DNA from: Diadophis punctatus similis
Lineage: Eukaryota > Chordata > Lepidosauria > Squamata > Dipsadidae
Direction: 5' to 3'
Assembly (NCBI GenBank): GCA_023053685.1
Contig: JALIGW010000001.1
Location: 57,240,859 to 57,304,858 of the forward strand
Length of the DNA stretch: 64,000 bases
Position numbers and translations under genes: made by a program. Positions 10,570-22,325 of the stretch are shown here, piece after piece. Position 1 is the first letter of the stretch; every line of letters starts with the position of its first letter. Below the pieces are notes generated by a model. That model saw nothing but the letters and a program-made list of their open reading frames with translations. It made no database searches and had not been told where the DNA came from.

Positions 10570-11110
10570 GTCCAAGTCAACATATGGTAATTCATACAAC
10601 CCCTGTACATTTTCTCCTCCCTCCCCTTAATTGGGAAACCTGACTTATCAAAAGTTTCTAATTGTGGTTAGGATTATAAGCCAATTGCAGTACTTTCTTA
10701 TGTCTAGACTTTTTTTCCCAGTCATTAAAAAGTTTTTATCCAGGTATTCTCCTTCAGCATCTTTTTCCTATCAGTTCTTAACAGCTGCTTAACACTTGCA
10801 AGCAAAACAGGGCCTGAGATTTATGGCTGAGATTTGCAGGGATCTACTGTATATGCAGCCCGCAACACTGAAAGGGATGATAGACCACATTGTAAGGATG
10901 GAGGTGGTGAGACTCTTCCGGCTCCCCCCCCCTCCTTCAGTGATAATTGAGCTATGAAATAATGAACCTTTTTTCTATGTTTTTTAATTGTTATTTTTCC
11001 TCCATAAAATATTTCATTTTGTTTCTCAATGGAATTGTATAGCTTATATGTTATATTAAAGGTGGAAAAAATTCTGAAGTGATTTATCTTCATCTGATTC
11101 TTTTTTTAAC
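10570..11110. other. No recognised feature
   Basis: AT-rich sequence with a 9-C run near 10925. Nothing is recognised. Confidence 0.4.
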
Positions 11111-11115
11111 ATCTC

Positions 11116-11324
11116 AAAACCGTGGCATTGGAAAAGACTGTGATGTTGGGAAAAAATGAAGGCAAAAGGAGAAGGGGATGGCAGAGGATAAGATGGTGGT
11201 TATATAGTGTCACTGTTGCAATGAACATGAATTTGGGCAAACTCAAGAAAGAATGGGCCCTGCAATACTATGGTCCATGTGGTCACAAAGAGTCAGACAC
11301 GACTTAGCGACTGAACAATAACAA
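11116..11324 (+). mobile_element. BovB (RTE) LINE 3' end
   Basis: Encodes a decayed BovB ORF2 C-terminus (KRRRGWQRIRWWLYSVT in the forward frame, then MNMNLGKLKK). It ends with CAAAGAGTCAGACACGACTT and AGCGACTGAACAATAAC, the standard BovB 3' terminus. It is heavily 5' truncated. A second, antisense BovB copy lies at 41485-42725. Confidence 0.88.
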
Positions 11325-11667
11325 GAAGTCTTTATGCTTCCTTTGTCTGAAATCTTCATTTCTGTTATCATACATTCATTTTTATAATTTTATACATTGC
11401 CAGATAATATTCCTTGCAGATAATTATGATTATTATTAGCGTATGGTGTTGTCACATTAGCTAGGACACCACAATGCTATTGCAGAGTAGTAGTTTGGCT
11501 GCCAATTTACTACCTCTATTGTAGGACACACTTGCATGCTCCTGAAGTGTGCCTCAAGAGGGCAAACTGACTTCACACAAGAAAGAAAGTGGCTCTTCCT
11601 GCAGCAGCATCCTAGACCCCCTCCATTCCCTGGAGCTGTCTCACAAATGGGCACCTCAACCAGGAAG
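11325..11667. other. No recognised feature
   Basis: AT-rich stretch between the BovB end and a hAT MITE. Confidence 0.4.
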
Positions 11668-11675
11668 GTTCAGAC

Positions 11676-12014
11676 CAGCAGCGGGTTGCTCTCTTACCTC
11701 GCTACCAGTGCGCTGCGTGTGCATCGCCACGTTTCGTATGCATGCGCTCGCTACATGCGCACACCCCCTCATGTGATTTTGCTTCCGTGGATACGCGGAA
11801 GCAAAAAATCACCACACACACACGCGCATCCCCTCACAAGATTTTGTTTCCACGCATGCACAGGAAGCAAAAAAAGCCCAAAAATTCTGAAAAAAAGATG
11901 GCGATGCGCGACGGACCGGTGAAGACGACAGACTGGTGTCGCACGCAAATTGCGTAATCGGCCGCCCGCTACCGGTGCGGTAGAGTGGACCGCACCAGTA
12001 GGAACCCACCACTG
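11676..12014. mobile_element. hAT MITE, same family as 5432
   Basis: Ends CAGCAGCGGGTTGC and GGAACCCACCACTG, with a perfect 8-bp duplication GTTCAGAC (11668-11675 and 12015-12022). The interior has the ATTTTGCTTCC / GGAAGCAAAA inverted units seen in the copies at 3695 and 5432, but fewer of them. It is non-autonomous. Confidence 0.92.
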
Positions 12015-12106
12015 GTTCAGACCTAGCAGGAATGTGACTGCCTACACAGAGAACCAACTTGTCTCTCTGCAGAAGTGATATCTATTTATCTACTTGCATA
12101 GAGCAT

Positions 12107-12233
12107 GCTTTCAAACTGTTAGGTGTACAGAAGCAGAGACAACTGATGGAGCTCACCCCGCCACATAATGCTAGGACTCAAACCGGTGGAGCAGGGACCA
12201 TTTCCAGCATCATTAAGCCATAGAGCCACCTCA
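12107..12233 (-). mobile_element. Sauria-type SINE, 5' half
   Basis: On the minus strand it reads GAGGTGGCTCTATGGCTTAA, then GTTTGAGTCCTAGC, then GGGGTGAGCTCC and a stretch matching the Sauria SINE body up to CTAACAGTTTGAAAGCATG. The 3' half is absent. Confidence 0.75.
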
Positions 12234-13857
12234 CCTGTTCCTTGAGATAATGATTTTAAGAGAATCAGTCAATCAATTAGTTGTAGTGTTCTAGAGAGCA
12301 AGACACCATCATATTTCCAGGTTCAAGGCTGCCACTTTGACAATTCACATGTTAAATGCTAGATCACCTGTCAGATACATTTGCCTTCATCCATCCTTCC
12401 TCAAGGGGGATTTGTCCCTGACCTTATCTCTGTCCCTATTTGCTGTTAAACACACCCTGTATACTAACAAAAATAGTTTCAGAAGAGGTTGGTTATGCTG
12501 GTGGCAGTAGCCTTCTGGTCACTTAGACTCCTTTTACCTCCAAGTTATTGTCAGATCAATCTGATTCTACTTCAGTGATTATATGTACTACTGTCTGTAC
12601 AATATGCCTCAATTGTTCTTCAAGTAGATCTTAGACATTTTGTATTGGTCAATACATTGTATCCATGCCTAATTTTTATATGTACCTTTATTGATTATTG
12701 ATTTTTAAATATTATTTGCAATCATTAGCGTGACTGTTAGTAATGTAGAAAACCAGCTATTGTAATTGATCTTTTTAGTTGTTTAGTCTTTTAAGTTATA
12801 ATAATTCCTTTACACACTATTATGTTTTATACTATACCATTCTAGTCTCTATAGTTACAATGTCAATATTAGATATAGCGTTAGGTGCAAGAAATCAGAA
12901 ACCAAGGTCGTTCAAATGAGTTCAAGTTTAATCAATGCTAGCTCAATGCAAAAATCTGAATTACTAACAGTCAAGGCAAATTGGCGGTAAATAAAAGTCA
13001 GTGGAATTCAAGGAGAGCTTGAGGAATAATAATAGCAGGAACATGTTACATCTATCTAAGCAAGGGCCAAGTTGTCCTATTGAAATTTTCCTGTGACAGT
13101 CTGTCAATCAAATATATCTTTTTTTAATTTAAGCAATCAGTTTGGTCATGCCAAACCATGAGAAGCATTGTTCTTAACTGTATAAAATGCTACCTTGATA
13201 TAGATTTGCTTTTAATTTTGTTTCTTATCTAAACTAATAAGCATTCTCCTATTCATCCTGGGCCGATGAATATTTGTTTTCTTGATAAAATGATTTCACT
13301 ATCATAGGCTTTGCGCTGCTTCCTGGTACATTTACCTAATTATTCAATAGTTTTACTCTTCTTGGAAATATTCCAGGTTTCAAATAAGTTTATTCGCTCT
13401 ATGCATCACCGAGGAAGCTTAATTATTAAATCTGACTACTCCTTCTCTAATCCAACTGACAGAGGTTTGATGTATTATGTGTTCTTAATACTGCTGAAAT
13501 TAAAATAGTACGTTCTGTTGAATTTCTGTTATTTCAATTGAATTTGTGTAGTTTTCTTCAACACCCAGTATGTCAGTTTTGTTTAGAAGTAACAAAGCAC
13601 GTGTATGATCTTTATTTTCTAATCAGTTGGTTACAGTTTGTGGGGAAAGGCAGAATGGGCCTATCAGATTTTCACTAAAAAGTGGCATCATCTTTTCAAC
13701 ATTTTTGGATTCTAAAAATCCTGTTGACCGATTTTGACTGAAGCTGACATTCCTCTCACTTTAAGTATCAAGCTTCCTTTGGCATCAACAGGTCTGCATT
13801 TGTGTGTTGTATCTGTGTACCTCTGGGTACATGTGTTGTATGAATAGGTGAACTCAT
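12234..13857. other. About 1.6 kb without a recognised feature
   Basis: AT-rich and unique-looking. I recognise no exon, SINE head or transposon end. Confidence 0.45.
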
Positions 13858-15540
13858 AGCTGTGGGGGCGATGGGTGCTTCCACCTGTTTATTGGACCCG
13901 TGCCTCTCCTGGTTGGTTTCGGCCAGCAGGGAGGTGACACGCGGCTGGATCCAGGCGGTGGTCATCACTTCTTTGAGGGAGGGATCCGTACCGCAGCCGT
14001 TAAAAGCTGCGGTGGTGAGACCCCCTCCTGAAGAAGCCTTCCCTGGATCCAGCTGACTTGAAGAACTATCGTTTTTTAGGGAAGGTTGTGGAGAAGGTGA
14101 TGGCTACTCAGCTTCTGCGGCTACTGGAGGAAACAGATCATCTAGATGCCTATCAGTCGGGCTTCAGGCGCGGCTACAGTACAGAAACTGCCTTGGTCGC
14201 TCTGATGGATGATCTCTGGCGAGCCCAGGATGGGGGGAACTCCTCCATCCTGGTGCTACTTGACCTCTCAGCGGCTTTCGATACCATCAACCATAGTATC
14301 CTTCTGCATCGTCTCGGCGAGTTGGGAGTGGGAGGCACCGTTTTGCGGTGGTTCTCCTCTTATCTCGCTGATAGGATGCAGTCGGTGTTAACAGGAGGGC
14401 AGAGATCATCCCCTAGGCCCCTGTCATGCGGGGTGCCTCAGGGGTCGGTCCTCTCGCCCATCCTGTTTAACATTTACATGAAACCGCTGGGGGAGATCAT
14501 CCGCAGACACGGGGTGTGTTTTCATCAGTACGCTGATGACACCCAGCTGTACATCACCACCCAGTCTCAATTCAGTGTGGCAGTTGATGTAATGTGCCGG
14601 TGCCTGGACGACGTTAGGATCTGGATGGGGAGGAACAGACTCAGACTCAACCCGACAAGACTGAGTGGCTTTGGATATTGCCTCCTAAGGACTATGACAA
14701 CTATCCCTCCTTGGTTCTCGAGGGAGCGAAATTAACTCCCTCGGAACAGGTCCGCAACTTGGGGGTCCTCCTAGACCCACAGCTAAAATTGGATCATCAT
14801 CTTACTGCTGTGGCTAGGGGGGCCTTTGCACAGGTCCGCCTGGTGCACCAGTTGTGGCCATACTTGGAGAAGGAGGCTCTACTCACGGTCACTCATGCCC
14901 TTGTCAACTCCCGCTTGGACTATTGCAATGCGCTCTACATGGGGCTACCCTTGTAGTTGGTGCAAAATGCGGCTACGCGTGCTGTGTGGGTGTGCCAAGG
15001 TACACCCACGTGACACCTATACTCCGCCAGCTGCATTGGTTGCCCATCGGTCTCCGGGTACAATTCAAGGTGTTGATCATCATCTTTAAAGCCCTTCATG
15101 GCTTAGGACCAGGCTATCTCCGGGACCGCATTCTGCCTCATACTTCCCTTCGACCGGTTAGGGCCCACAGAGTTGGCCTCCTCCAGGTTCTGTCAGCCAA
15201 GCAATGCCGGCTGGCGGGCCCTAGGGGGAGGGCCTTCTCTGTGGCAGGCCCCGCGCTCTGGAACCAACTTCCCCCAGAGACCCGAACCATCCCCACTCTG
15301 CTGGCCTTCCAAAAAGCCGTCAAGACATGGCTTTTCCTGCAGGCAGGGGGTAGAGACTAATCCATCTGAGCTCTCCCCCGGGTATGTCTGGCTGATGGAT
15401 GTTTTTTAATATTGAATTTTTAATTTTTGTATTTGGTTTTAATTAATGTTTATTGTTGGTGCTCTTGTATTTTTGCTGTACGCCACCCTGAGTCCCTCGG
15501 GAGTTGGGCGGCATATAAGAAAACCAAAATAAATAAATAA
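13858..15540 (+). mobile_element. L2-clade LINE with reverse transcriptase remnant
   Basis: Nearly complete C-terminal half of an L2-type ORF2. Reverse transcriptase motifs in order are STETALVALMDDLW (~14178), LLDLSAAFDTINHSILL (~14260), CGVPQGSVLSP (~14430) and the catalytic YADDTQLY (~14527). It then continues, frameshifted near 14660, to HVTPILRQLHWLPI and LWNQLPPETRTIPTL (~15260). The 3' UTR ends with the GCCACCCTGAGTCC hairpin. Frame changes and stops show that it is dead. The endonuclease part is missing. The LLDLSAAFD motif favours L2 over CR1. Confidence 0.92.
14058..14735 (+). pseudogene. L2 ORF2 reverse transcriptase fragment (broken)
   Basis: This is the longest open piece of the L2 ORF2, 225 codons. 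It covers the palm and fingers of the reverse transcriptase, including the YADD active site with both catalytic aspartates preserved. Upstream residues of the same ORF lie in another frame at 13862-14056. Downstream sequence moves into the frame at 14678-14956 and then 14854-15360. The methionine at the start of this frame is internal to the original protein and is not a real start. Confidence 0.85.
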
Positions 15541-15553
15541 TAAATAAATAAAC
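15528..15553. repeat. (AAAT)n tail of L2
   Basis: Short AAATAAATAA tail, far shorter than that of the sister copy at 9829. Confidence 0.85.
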
Positions 15554-16312
15554 TCCATAAATTTAATCCAAGTGTAGAATTAGCTTGAATTGAGGAGATG
15601 ATTGATAAACAGACAGACGTGTTTTACATCTACATAGTCCCACGTCATTTTGAGCTAAAATAACTTCTGTCAAGTGGTACCAGTTAGTGCTAGTAAAGTG
15701 CATGTCTCAGCTAGAAAAAAAACCTAGTAGGCAAGAATAATGCTTTACCCCCTTGCACAGTTGATTGGCATACTAATGAGATGGTGCAAATTACTCATAC
15801 TCATGGTAATTTAAGCTTGTTTTTTTTATTTTGTCCCTTCCCATAAAATAACTGACTCTTGGTCTTAAAGCCAAGTGATTGTTCTGTATCTACACAATTT
15901 CATCTCTGACGTGAGAATGCCTGGCTTCTAGCCTCAGTCTCACAGTCACCTTAAGTAAACCATGTGGTCTGAATACTGAAGGGAGTAATCATCTGCTCTT
16001 TCTGCTGCAGATACAGTTTTCAGATGAGCCCTCAATATGAGTCTGCTCCTTTCTCCATTCTGCTTTTCAGCACTGTGGTCACATTGGATGAGGGAAGGTT
16101 GAAATAGGAGGAAAGAGGAGTAAGTGAGTAAGCCATTTCCCATTCCCTTTGATGTTGTCAGCCCTGATTGTGCCATGTTATATATTTTTATTTTTGAAAA
16201 AATACATTTAAAAAAGCAGAAGAAAAGTGTCAGCTTCCTACCCACTTTTTGCAGCAACTGGACAGTCATCAAAACCAATCAGTTCTCACTTGACTCGGTT
16301 TTTCTGATATGA
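15554..16312. other. No recognised feature
   Basis: AT-rich unique-looking sequence. Confidence 0.4.
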
Positions 16313-16860
16313 TGTCCGTCCATCGTATTCAAAGAGGACCTTGACATCTATCTGGGGGGATGTCAAGACTTGCGTGTGAATTGGATTAAGGTGAAGGAGA
16401 GGTGAGCATAGTCAGCCTCACTCTCTCTTCCCAGATTCCATCTTGCTCCAAATAGCAGGACAAGAGTCGAGACAGTTGAAGATGGGCTGGGCGCAGTGGT
16501 TGACCAGGGCGTCTTTCGTGTCTTGCCGTGCTCTTAGCGTACCACAAATCTATTCTAGTAGATTTCATCCGCTCAGTCCGCCGGAATCTGTCTTCACATG
16601 CTCGGGATAGACAAGTCCCTATCTCACCGAAGGTCGATGACCCAATGGCTACTCTCAACTTGGTTTGGCCAGTTGCCCGGGGTGTGGCCGCTGCGCATGC
16701 TACAGCTGCTAGGAGCCACAGGTGAGAGCTGAGTGACAGGTGGGGACCAAAGGTGGAGGAGCTGCCCTAAAAGCTGCCCTAAAATGAGCTGCCGTAAAAG
16801 GACACAACATGTCCCTACACCAGAGGTGCTACCCCTCCCTGAGCACACCATACACCCCTA
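16313..16860. other. Unclassified GC-richer block, probable repeat
   Basis: A block of about 550 bp that differs in base composition from its surroundings, beginning near GATGTCCGTCCATCGTATTC. Open frames exist on both strands (90 residues minus, 65 plus) without a recognisable domain. It looks like part of an old retroelement but I cannot name it. Confidence 0.4.
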
Positions 16861-17065
16861 ATTTTCAGATATAGTAGTCTGTTTGCCCTCAAGAAGTGGC
16901 AAACTATTTATATAGCCTAAAGATATTTCTAGGGCACTGTTTCCCAACCTTGACAACTATAAAATGGGTGGATTTCAACTCTCAGAATTCCCCAGCCAAA
17001 TTAAAGTTGTCAAGATTGACCCAAAGGTGCTTTTCAAGAGAAAACTGGGGTTTGTCTTGAAAAAG

Positions 17066-17308
17066 GAGCCAATGTGGCACAGTGGTTAAAAGCAGCACTG
17101 CAACCTATTTCAGCGACTGCTAGTTCAGCAGTTCAGCAGTTCAAATCTCACCGGCTCAAGGTTGACTCAGCCTTCCATCCTTCCGAGGTGGGTAAAATGA
17201 GGACCCAGATTGTTGGGCGCAATATGCTGAACTTTGTAAACCACTTAGAGAGGGCTGTAAAGCACTATGAAGCGGTATATAAGTCTAAGTGCTATTGCTA
17301 TTGCTATT
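17066..17308 (+). mobile_element. tRNA-derived SINE with L2-like tail
   Basis: Tail-to-head intact copy of the family at 1414. It has the A-box region TGGCACAGTGGTTAAAAGC, the B-box region AGTTCAAATCTCAC, the body, the 3' end AAAGCACTATGAAGCGGTAT and a (GCTATT)n tail. Confidence 0.92.
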
Positions 17309-17312
17309 TCTG

Positions 17313-17482
17313 TTTTTTCTTTGAAAACATTTCGCTTCTCATCCAAGAAGCTTCTTCAGCTCTGAGTGGATGGTGGAGAACGGAAAGATTTATATTCCTG
17401 TCAAAGAAAAACCAGAAAGTCCAGTTGCCTCTTTAAAAAAGCACCTTTGGGACAACCATGATCTGGATGATTGAGAATTTCT
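17313..17482. mobile_element. Probable Penelope-like 3' fragment
   Basis: Contains GAAAACATTTCGCTTCTCAT and CCAAGAAGCTTCTTCAG, a phrase commonly found at the ends of vertebrate Penelope-like elements. The assignment is from memory of that phrase only; no coding motif is left. Confidence 0.4.
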
Positions 17483-17512
17483 ATAGACATTTTGCCAAGG
17501 TTGAGAAACACT

Positions 17513-18636
17513 GCTGTAGAGTATCCTAAAAAAAAGGAGTAATTGAAAATGAAGTAAATGAAAATATTAGCAGTACCGTAATGTGGCAGTATGCAAGTTT
17601 TGGATAAGCAAGTATCTTAAAATTTTGAAGACATGAATTCCCCCTCTTGCCCCCCCCCCCCAAAAAAAACCCTCCTCCAAATCTGCTACGGAAGAAAAGT
17701 TCCTTTAGATAAACTCAGCGTTCTGCCTGTGGAACTAAGACCCAGCATTTTAGCTATGCTCTGGAACTGAATGGGGTTGTAGCTGGAGTTGCTGTGGTCA
17801 GAATGGAGTCGGAAATTGACCCTAAGCAGAGCTCTGGAGTGTGGAGCTGTTTAATTGCTGCTGCTCTCCCTGCATTTTAAAATATTAATGCAAAATGCAG
17901 CATGTAGTTCATTTCATACAGTATCAGTAAATCCTTTTGGGGTCTTTATGATCCAGTAACACCAGTTAGACAAGATTCATCTTAATACAGTACCATACCA
18001 GATTACATTTTCCCCTCCTACTTGAAAGATGAAGCCTAGTAAAACAGCTGAAGAAACAGCAGGCATTTGAACTTATTTTGGAATAGTTCTGGGTGCCAGA
18101 GCAGCGATTCCTGGAGCATCTGGAGATGGAGCTGAGCATTGTTTTTGAGGGGGGGGGCTCCAGACTGGAGTCAGAGCTGGGCTGCTGGAGTCATTCCTGA
18201 ACCAGAGTTGACATATCTAAGGCACTGCAATTATGGGCTTGCTTATTTGTAGAATGACTACCCTGCTGGGTGTGGCCAGTTGCAAACAATAAGGCTAACT
18301 GGTGATGTGGTTCCCCAGCCCACTCCCACCCCTTTGCCTCCTGCTTTCTACCATATTGCCTTTTTTTCTGGGCAAGTGGGCACACTGCCCAACAAACCCC
18401 TGGATTGCAGCTTCTCTTCATTTTTACCTTCTAAGGTAGCTGATAGTGCTTATGCTTGCACCCAAAGGTCTCCTTTAAACATGGTAATACTAGACACTGC
18501 CACTTTACACTTCATCTTTATTTAAAAGGCTCTAAATGAAGTTTGGTGGGGTAAAACGTCCCTGTTGACAGTGCTTCAGAAAATACTGTATAATATTAGC
18601 CCCCAGACAGTGTTTCTGGGTGAGAACATAATAGAG
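17513..18636. other. No recognised gene
   Basis: Contains short C-runs (17650-17660) and a G-run near 18150. I recognise no element or exon. Confidence 0.4.
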
Positions 18637-18976
18637 CCGTGATGGCGAATCTATGGCACACGTGCCAGAGATGGCACGCAGAGTGCTCTCTGCTGGCACG
18701 CACACCATTGCCCCAGGTCAGATCTCCGTGGCGTTTCTTTCGTGAGCTTCTTTTTCCCTGCAAACGACGAAACAGAAGCTCATGAAAGAAAAAGATCTTA
18801 CCTCTTGCTGCACTGCCAGTGTTGGGATGCCCCGCCTCCCGCCGGCCAGCTGGTCTTTGGGTCTCTGCTGCACATGTGCGCATGCCCACGCATGCCCGTG
18901 CATGCGTACACCTTTCAGTTTGGGCATGCACAGGTGCAGTTTGGGCACTCAGTGTCTAAAAGGTTCGCCATCATTG
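18637..18976. mobile_element. hAT MITE, GATGGCGAA/TTCGCCATC ends
   Basis: Ends CCGTGATGGCGAATCTATGG and AAAAGGTTCGCCATCATTG. The right end reads, on the minus strand, as GATGGCGAACCTTTTAGACA followed by GAGTGCCCAAACTG, which resembles the OC1/OposCharlie1 hAT family. Flanking octamers (TAATAGAG and GAACAGAA) agree at 5 of 8, so the copy is old. Inside lie palindromic GCATGCGCAC-type units. Confidence 0.75.
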
Positions 18977-19273
18977 GAACAGAACCTGCTTCTGTCAAGC
19001 TCTGTGTTTGAAACAAACCTTGCAGGCTTTCTGCAACCACAGAAACTGCTGTATGTTAACAAGAAACACTAAGTCATGTAGGAAACTTTCATATTGATTA
19101 ACTTGGCTTTTTTATTGGAATTGGAAGCAAAAGACACATTGAGGGTTGAGCAAATTCAGAATTTGTTTTCCATTATTGAAAACTGAGCTAAATTACCCAA
19201 TTTTTTCACAGGTCCCTTACTCTTATTTTCTCTGTTTTTTTCCCCTCCCATTTTTTATTCTGATGGTTTAGGC
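18977..19273. other. No recognised feature
   Basis: Short spacer between two hAT elements of the same end type. Confidence 0.4.
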
Positions 19274-21047
19274 CAGCGATGGCGAACATTTTTGGCATTG
19301 CATGCCGAAAGTCCAAGCAAGAGACCGCTGTTGCGCTCACGCATGCTGGCACCCATAATCCAATGCGTGCCCCATTTGCACATACGTGCACAACCCCCAT
19401 GTCCTGCACTGCATATGTGCCCTGCACTGCGCATGCGCACATGCAACCCCCACTGCGCATGTGCCCCCCCACTTCTTCCAAGAGGGCTGGTGCTCCTCTT
19501 ACTGCTCTTACCGGCCCGTTCCCTGTCGAGACAAAGGAGCAGCCATTCCCAAGGCCGGGCGTTCGGAGCTTCTCCAGCCGGTGCATGGTGCTGCTGAGAT
19601 GGGGGGCAGGGAGCCTGCCGCCGGTCGGGGAATGGTGGCTCCCAGCGGGGAGGAGTCCCGGCAAGGCCGAGCATTCGGAGCTTCCCCAGACGAGCAGCCA
19701 GTGAGGGTGTGGTGGGGGTGGGGGCTGCCTGTGCAAATGACCCTCTTGCTGCTGTCAAAACAGGGCTGAGATGCCACTCTTTGCTCCCCCCACCAGCCAT
19801 GCGGGTCCCCTGAGCATCGCTGCCTGCCTCTGGCATTCCTCCTGTGCAGCCCCACCGGACACCCAGCCAGCAAATGCTGCCCCGTGCACCTGAGCCGGCA
19901 GGTCGCTCTTGCCCTTCTCCCTTCAGCTGCCACTGCTGCTGCTCTTCTGGGTCAGTGGGGTGGATATAGAGCCTGCTGCCAGCCAGGGAATGGTGTCTCC
20001 CAGCAGGGAGGAGTCCAGGCAAGGCTGAGCATTCGGAGCTTCCCCGAACGAGCAGCCGGTGTGGTGGGCCTGTGCAAATGACCCTGTGGCTGCCGTCACA
20101 CCGGGGCTGAGACGCCACTCTTTGCTCGCCCCACCAGCCGTGTGGGTCCCCTGGGTGAGGGTGAGATGGTGGTGGTTGGCTACCTGCGCAGATGACCCCA
20201 TGGCCTGGGCTCCTCCCCACTGGGAGCCGTCATTCCCTGGCTGGCAGCAGCACTCTCTGCCCCCCCACCTTGGCAGATGCCCCGGCTTGAGAAGCTCCGA
20301 ATGTGTGGCCTTGCCGGGGTTCCTCCCCACTGGAAGTAGCCATTCCCCGGCCGGTGGCAGACTCTCTGCCCCCCCACAGCCCCAGAAGAGCAGCAGCAGC
20401 GGCAGCTGAAGGGAGAAGGGCAAGAACGACCGGCCGGCTAAGGACACAGGGCAGAATTTGCTGCTGGGCAGCCGGTGGGGCTGCGCAGGAGGAATGCCGG
20501 AGACAGGCAGCAATGCCCAGGGGACCTGCGTGGCTGGTGGAGCGAGCAAAGGGGGCATCTCGGCCCCGCTTTGATGGCATCCACAGAGTCATCTGTGCAG
20601 GCAGTCCCCACTCTCACCCCTCCCTCACTGGCTGCTCATCCACTGGTGCTCTGGACCGCCTGGGGCTGCGTAAGAAGCCCGTGCGGGCAGGGAGTGAGGA
20701 AAGCTCGGCTTACCTTGCTCTGCTCCCTTAGGAAGCGACCGACGGGATCCCCTATCAGCATCTTTTGGCACACGCACCTGTTGCTGGTCTTTGCATGCGC
20801 ATGAGTGCCAGAAACCAGACCAGTTGGCTGGTGCGCATGCGCACTCTGGAAACAGGAAGATCATCTTCCTGGAGTGAGCATGCACAATGGGCGGCTGCTC
20901 TTTTGGTTTCTGGCACACCCGTGCACATGAAAACCAGCTGGCCGGTGCACCGGAACCCGGAAGAACAAGGGGCGATGGCTCCGTGTGCCTGGAGAAATGG
21001 CTCTGTGTGCCACTTCCAGCATGCGTGCCATAGGTTCGCCATCACAG
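19274..21047. mobile_element. Large palindromic hAT element
   Basis: 1774 bp bounded by CAGCGATGGCGAAC and GGTTCGCCATCACAG, with a perfect 8-bp duplication GTTTAGGC (19266-19273 and 21048-21055). The interior is a large imperfect inverted repeat centred near 20166. For example, the CTTCTCCCTTCAGCTGCC segment at about 19916 is matched by its complement ending at about 20418. The block around TTCGGAGCTTCCCC occurs twice directly and once inverted. A 321-codon minus-strand frame and others are by-products of this GC-rich repeat; none looks like a transposase. Confidence 0.88.
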
Positions 21048-21561
21048 GTTTAGGCTGAGTGAAAAATTATACAACAGAATCACTCTGGTTTGTCAGAGTT
21101 ACAGAGAGAAAGAACTTAAGTTGTTGCAAGCATCTCCCCAGTGCTAAAGCAAGATTGGCTTAAAGGGAAAGATAACCTATTCTAAACATACTATATATAT
21201 CGAATTGCATTTATTGCTAATGTTTGACTGCTGAGGTTGTGTAGCTTCACACCAGGGGTGAAATCCTCCTGGTTCGGGTGAGTAGGTAGCGGTTGCGGCG
21301 GCTGGTTCGGAGTACCGGTAGCGATGGCAGTGCGAGGCTCCACCCACCCACCCTGATATAATCACTTCCTGTTTTTTAAAAAAGCTTTCTAAAGCCTTTT
21401 TTCCCTGCCCGTTCGCCTGAAAGAAAGAAAAAGGGGGGAGGGAGGGAGGGAGGGGGAAGGGAGAAAGAAAGAGGTAGGTGTTAGAAGGCAAAAATCGGGA
21501 CTCACTTTTCAGCCGAGAGATCGCTTGGCAAAGAAGAAAAACAAATGCTGTCGCTTTAAAT

Positions 21562-21653
21562 CAGGAGTCTTCAAACTTAGCCGCATGGCTGGCTGAGGAA
21601 TTCTGGGAGTTGAAGTCCACAAGTCTTAATGTTGCAAACTGTGGAGACTCTTG
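21562..21653. mobile_element. Short palindromic hAT MITE, nested
   Basis: Ends CAGGAGTCTTCAAACTTAG and GTGGAGACTCTTG, with the core ATTCTGGGAGTTGAAGTCCA. The flanking octamers CTTTAAAT and GTTTAAAT agree at 7 of 8. It is inserted in the larger hAT at 21253-22527 and is therefore younger than it. Confidence 0.85.
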
Positions 21654-22261
21654 GTTTAAATTGAAAAGCCTTCGGAAGCTGCTCGGAAGGAGGTTTTTAA
21701 TTGCAGAAGTGAAGTGACATTCTGGGTTAGCTGAACAACAAACTGGATAAAAGGAAGGATTCTTATATGGTTCTATGTTTTTGAACTTTTGGGGTTTATG
21801 CAATATGGGCTTTGTGTTTCTAAAAGGGTTTGGGTGATTCCCATTCTGGCTAAATGACTTTCGTCCTGTGTTGGGTCTTGAGTGTGGGGCTGCTTATTCT
21901 GATTCTACTACTGTGTTTTGTTAGCTGCCAAATCTTGCCATGGGGAAATTTCAAAATATCCCATCTTGAATGGGTTTTCTAGGGATCTGTTTGCCTGCTT
22001 GTGTGAATGGAGCCAAACGTCAGGCTTTCACTTTGTATACGGTCATTATCTCTATTGGGCAGGAGTGTGGAATGAGGTTCAGGCAGGTTCTTTGTTAGCA
22101 GCTTGATTTTTCCTTGTTTTTTTGTGAGCCTTTTCTTATGAGTAATATTTTATTTGGGGGGGTTTGCTTCCCACAGAAAAGAGAGAGGGGGGGAGAGAGG
22201 GAGAGGGAGGGAGGGAGGACCACAAACCTGGCTGGCACTAGACACAGCTTCAGAAGATGCT

Positions 22262-22325
22262 TTGAAACAGTACAGCAAAGGCTGGAAGGGACCTTAGAGG
22301 TCATCTAGTCCAACCTCCTGCTCCC
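22262..22325 (-). mobile_element. CR1 3' end fragment
   Basis: The phrase GGAAGGGACCTTAGAGGTCA and then TCTAGTCCAACCTCCTGCTC is the conserved 3' region of CR1 read antisense. It is embedded in the hAT element. Confidence 0.7.

Larger units (their letters stand above)
16935..17512. mobile_element. Possible hAT element interrupted by SINE and Penelope-type DNA
   Basis: The left end CACTGTTTCCCAACCTTGAC and the right end GCCAAGGTTGAGAAACACTG are good inverted repeats. The family core (TTCAACTCTCAGAATTCCCC) is near the left end. Flanking octamers TTCTAGGG and CTGTAGAG agree at only 5 of 8. It could instead be two separate half elements. Confidence 0.5.

Noticed and set aside
19255..20220. A 321-codon minus-strand open frame
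   Set aside because: It lies in the GC-rich palindromic interior of a hAT element, overlaps other frames on both strands and contains no recognisable transposase or other domain.
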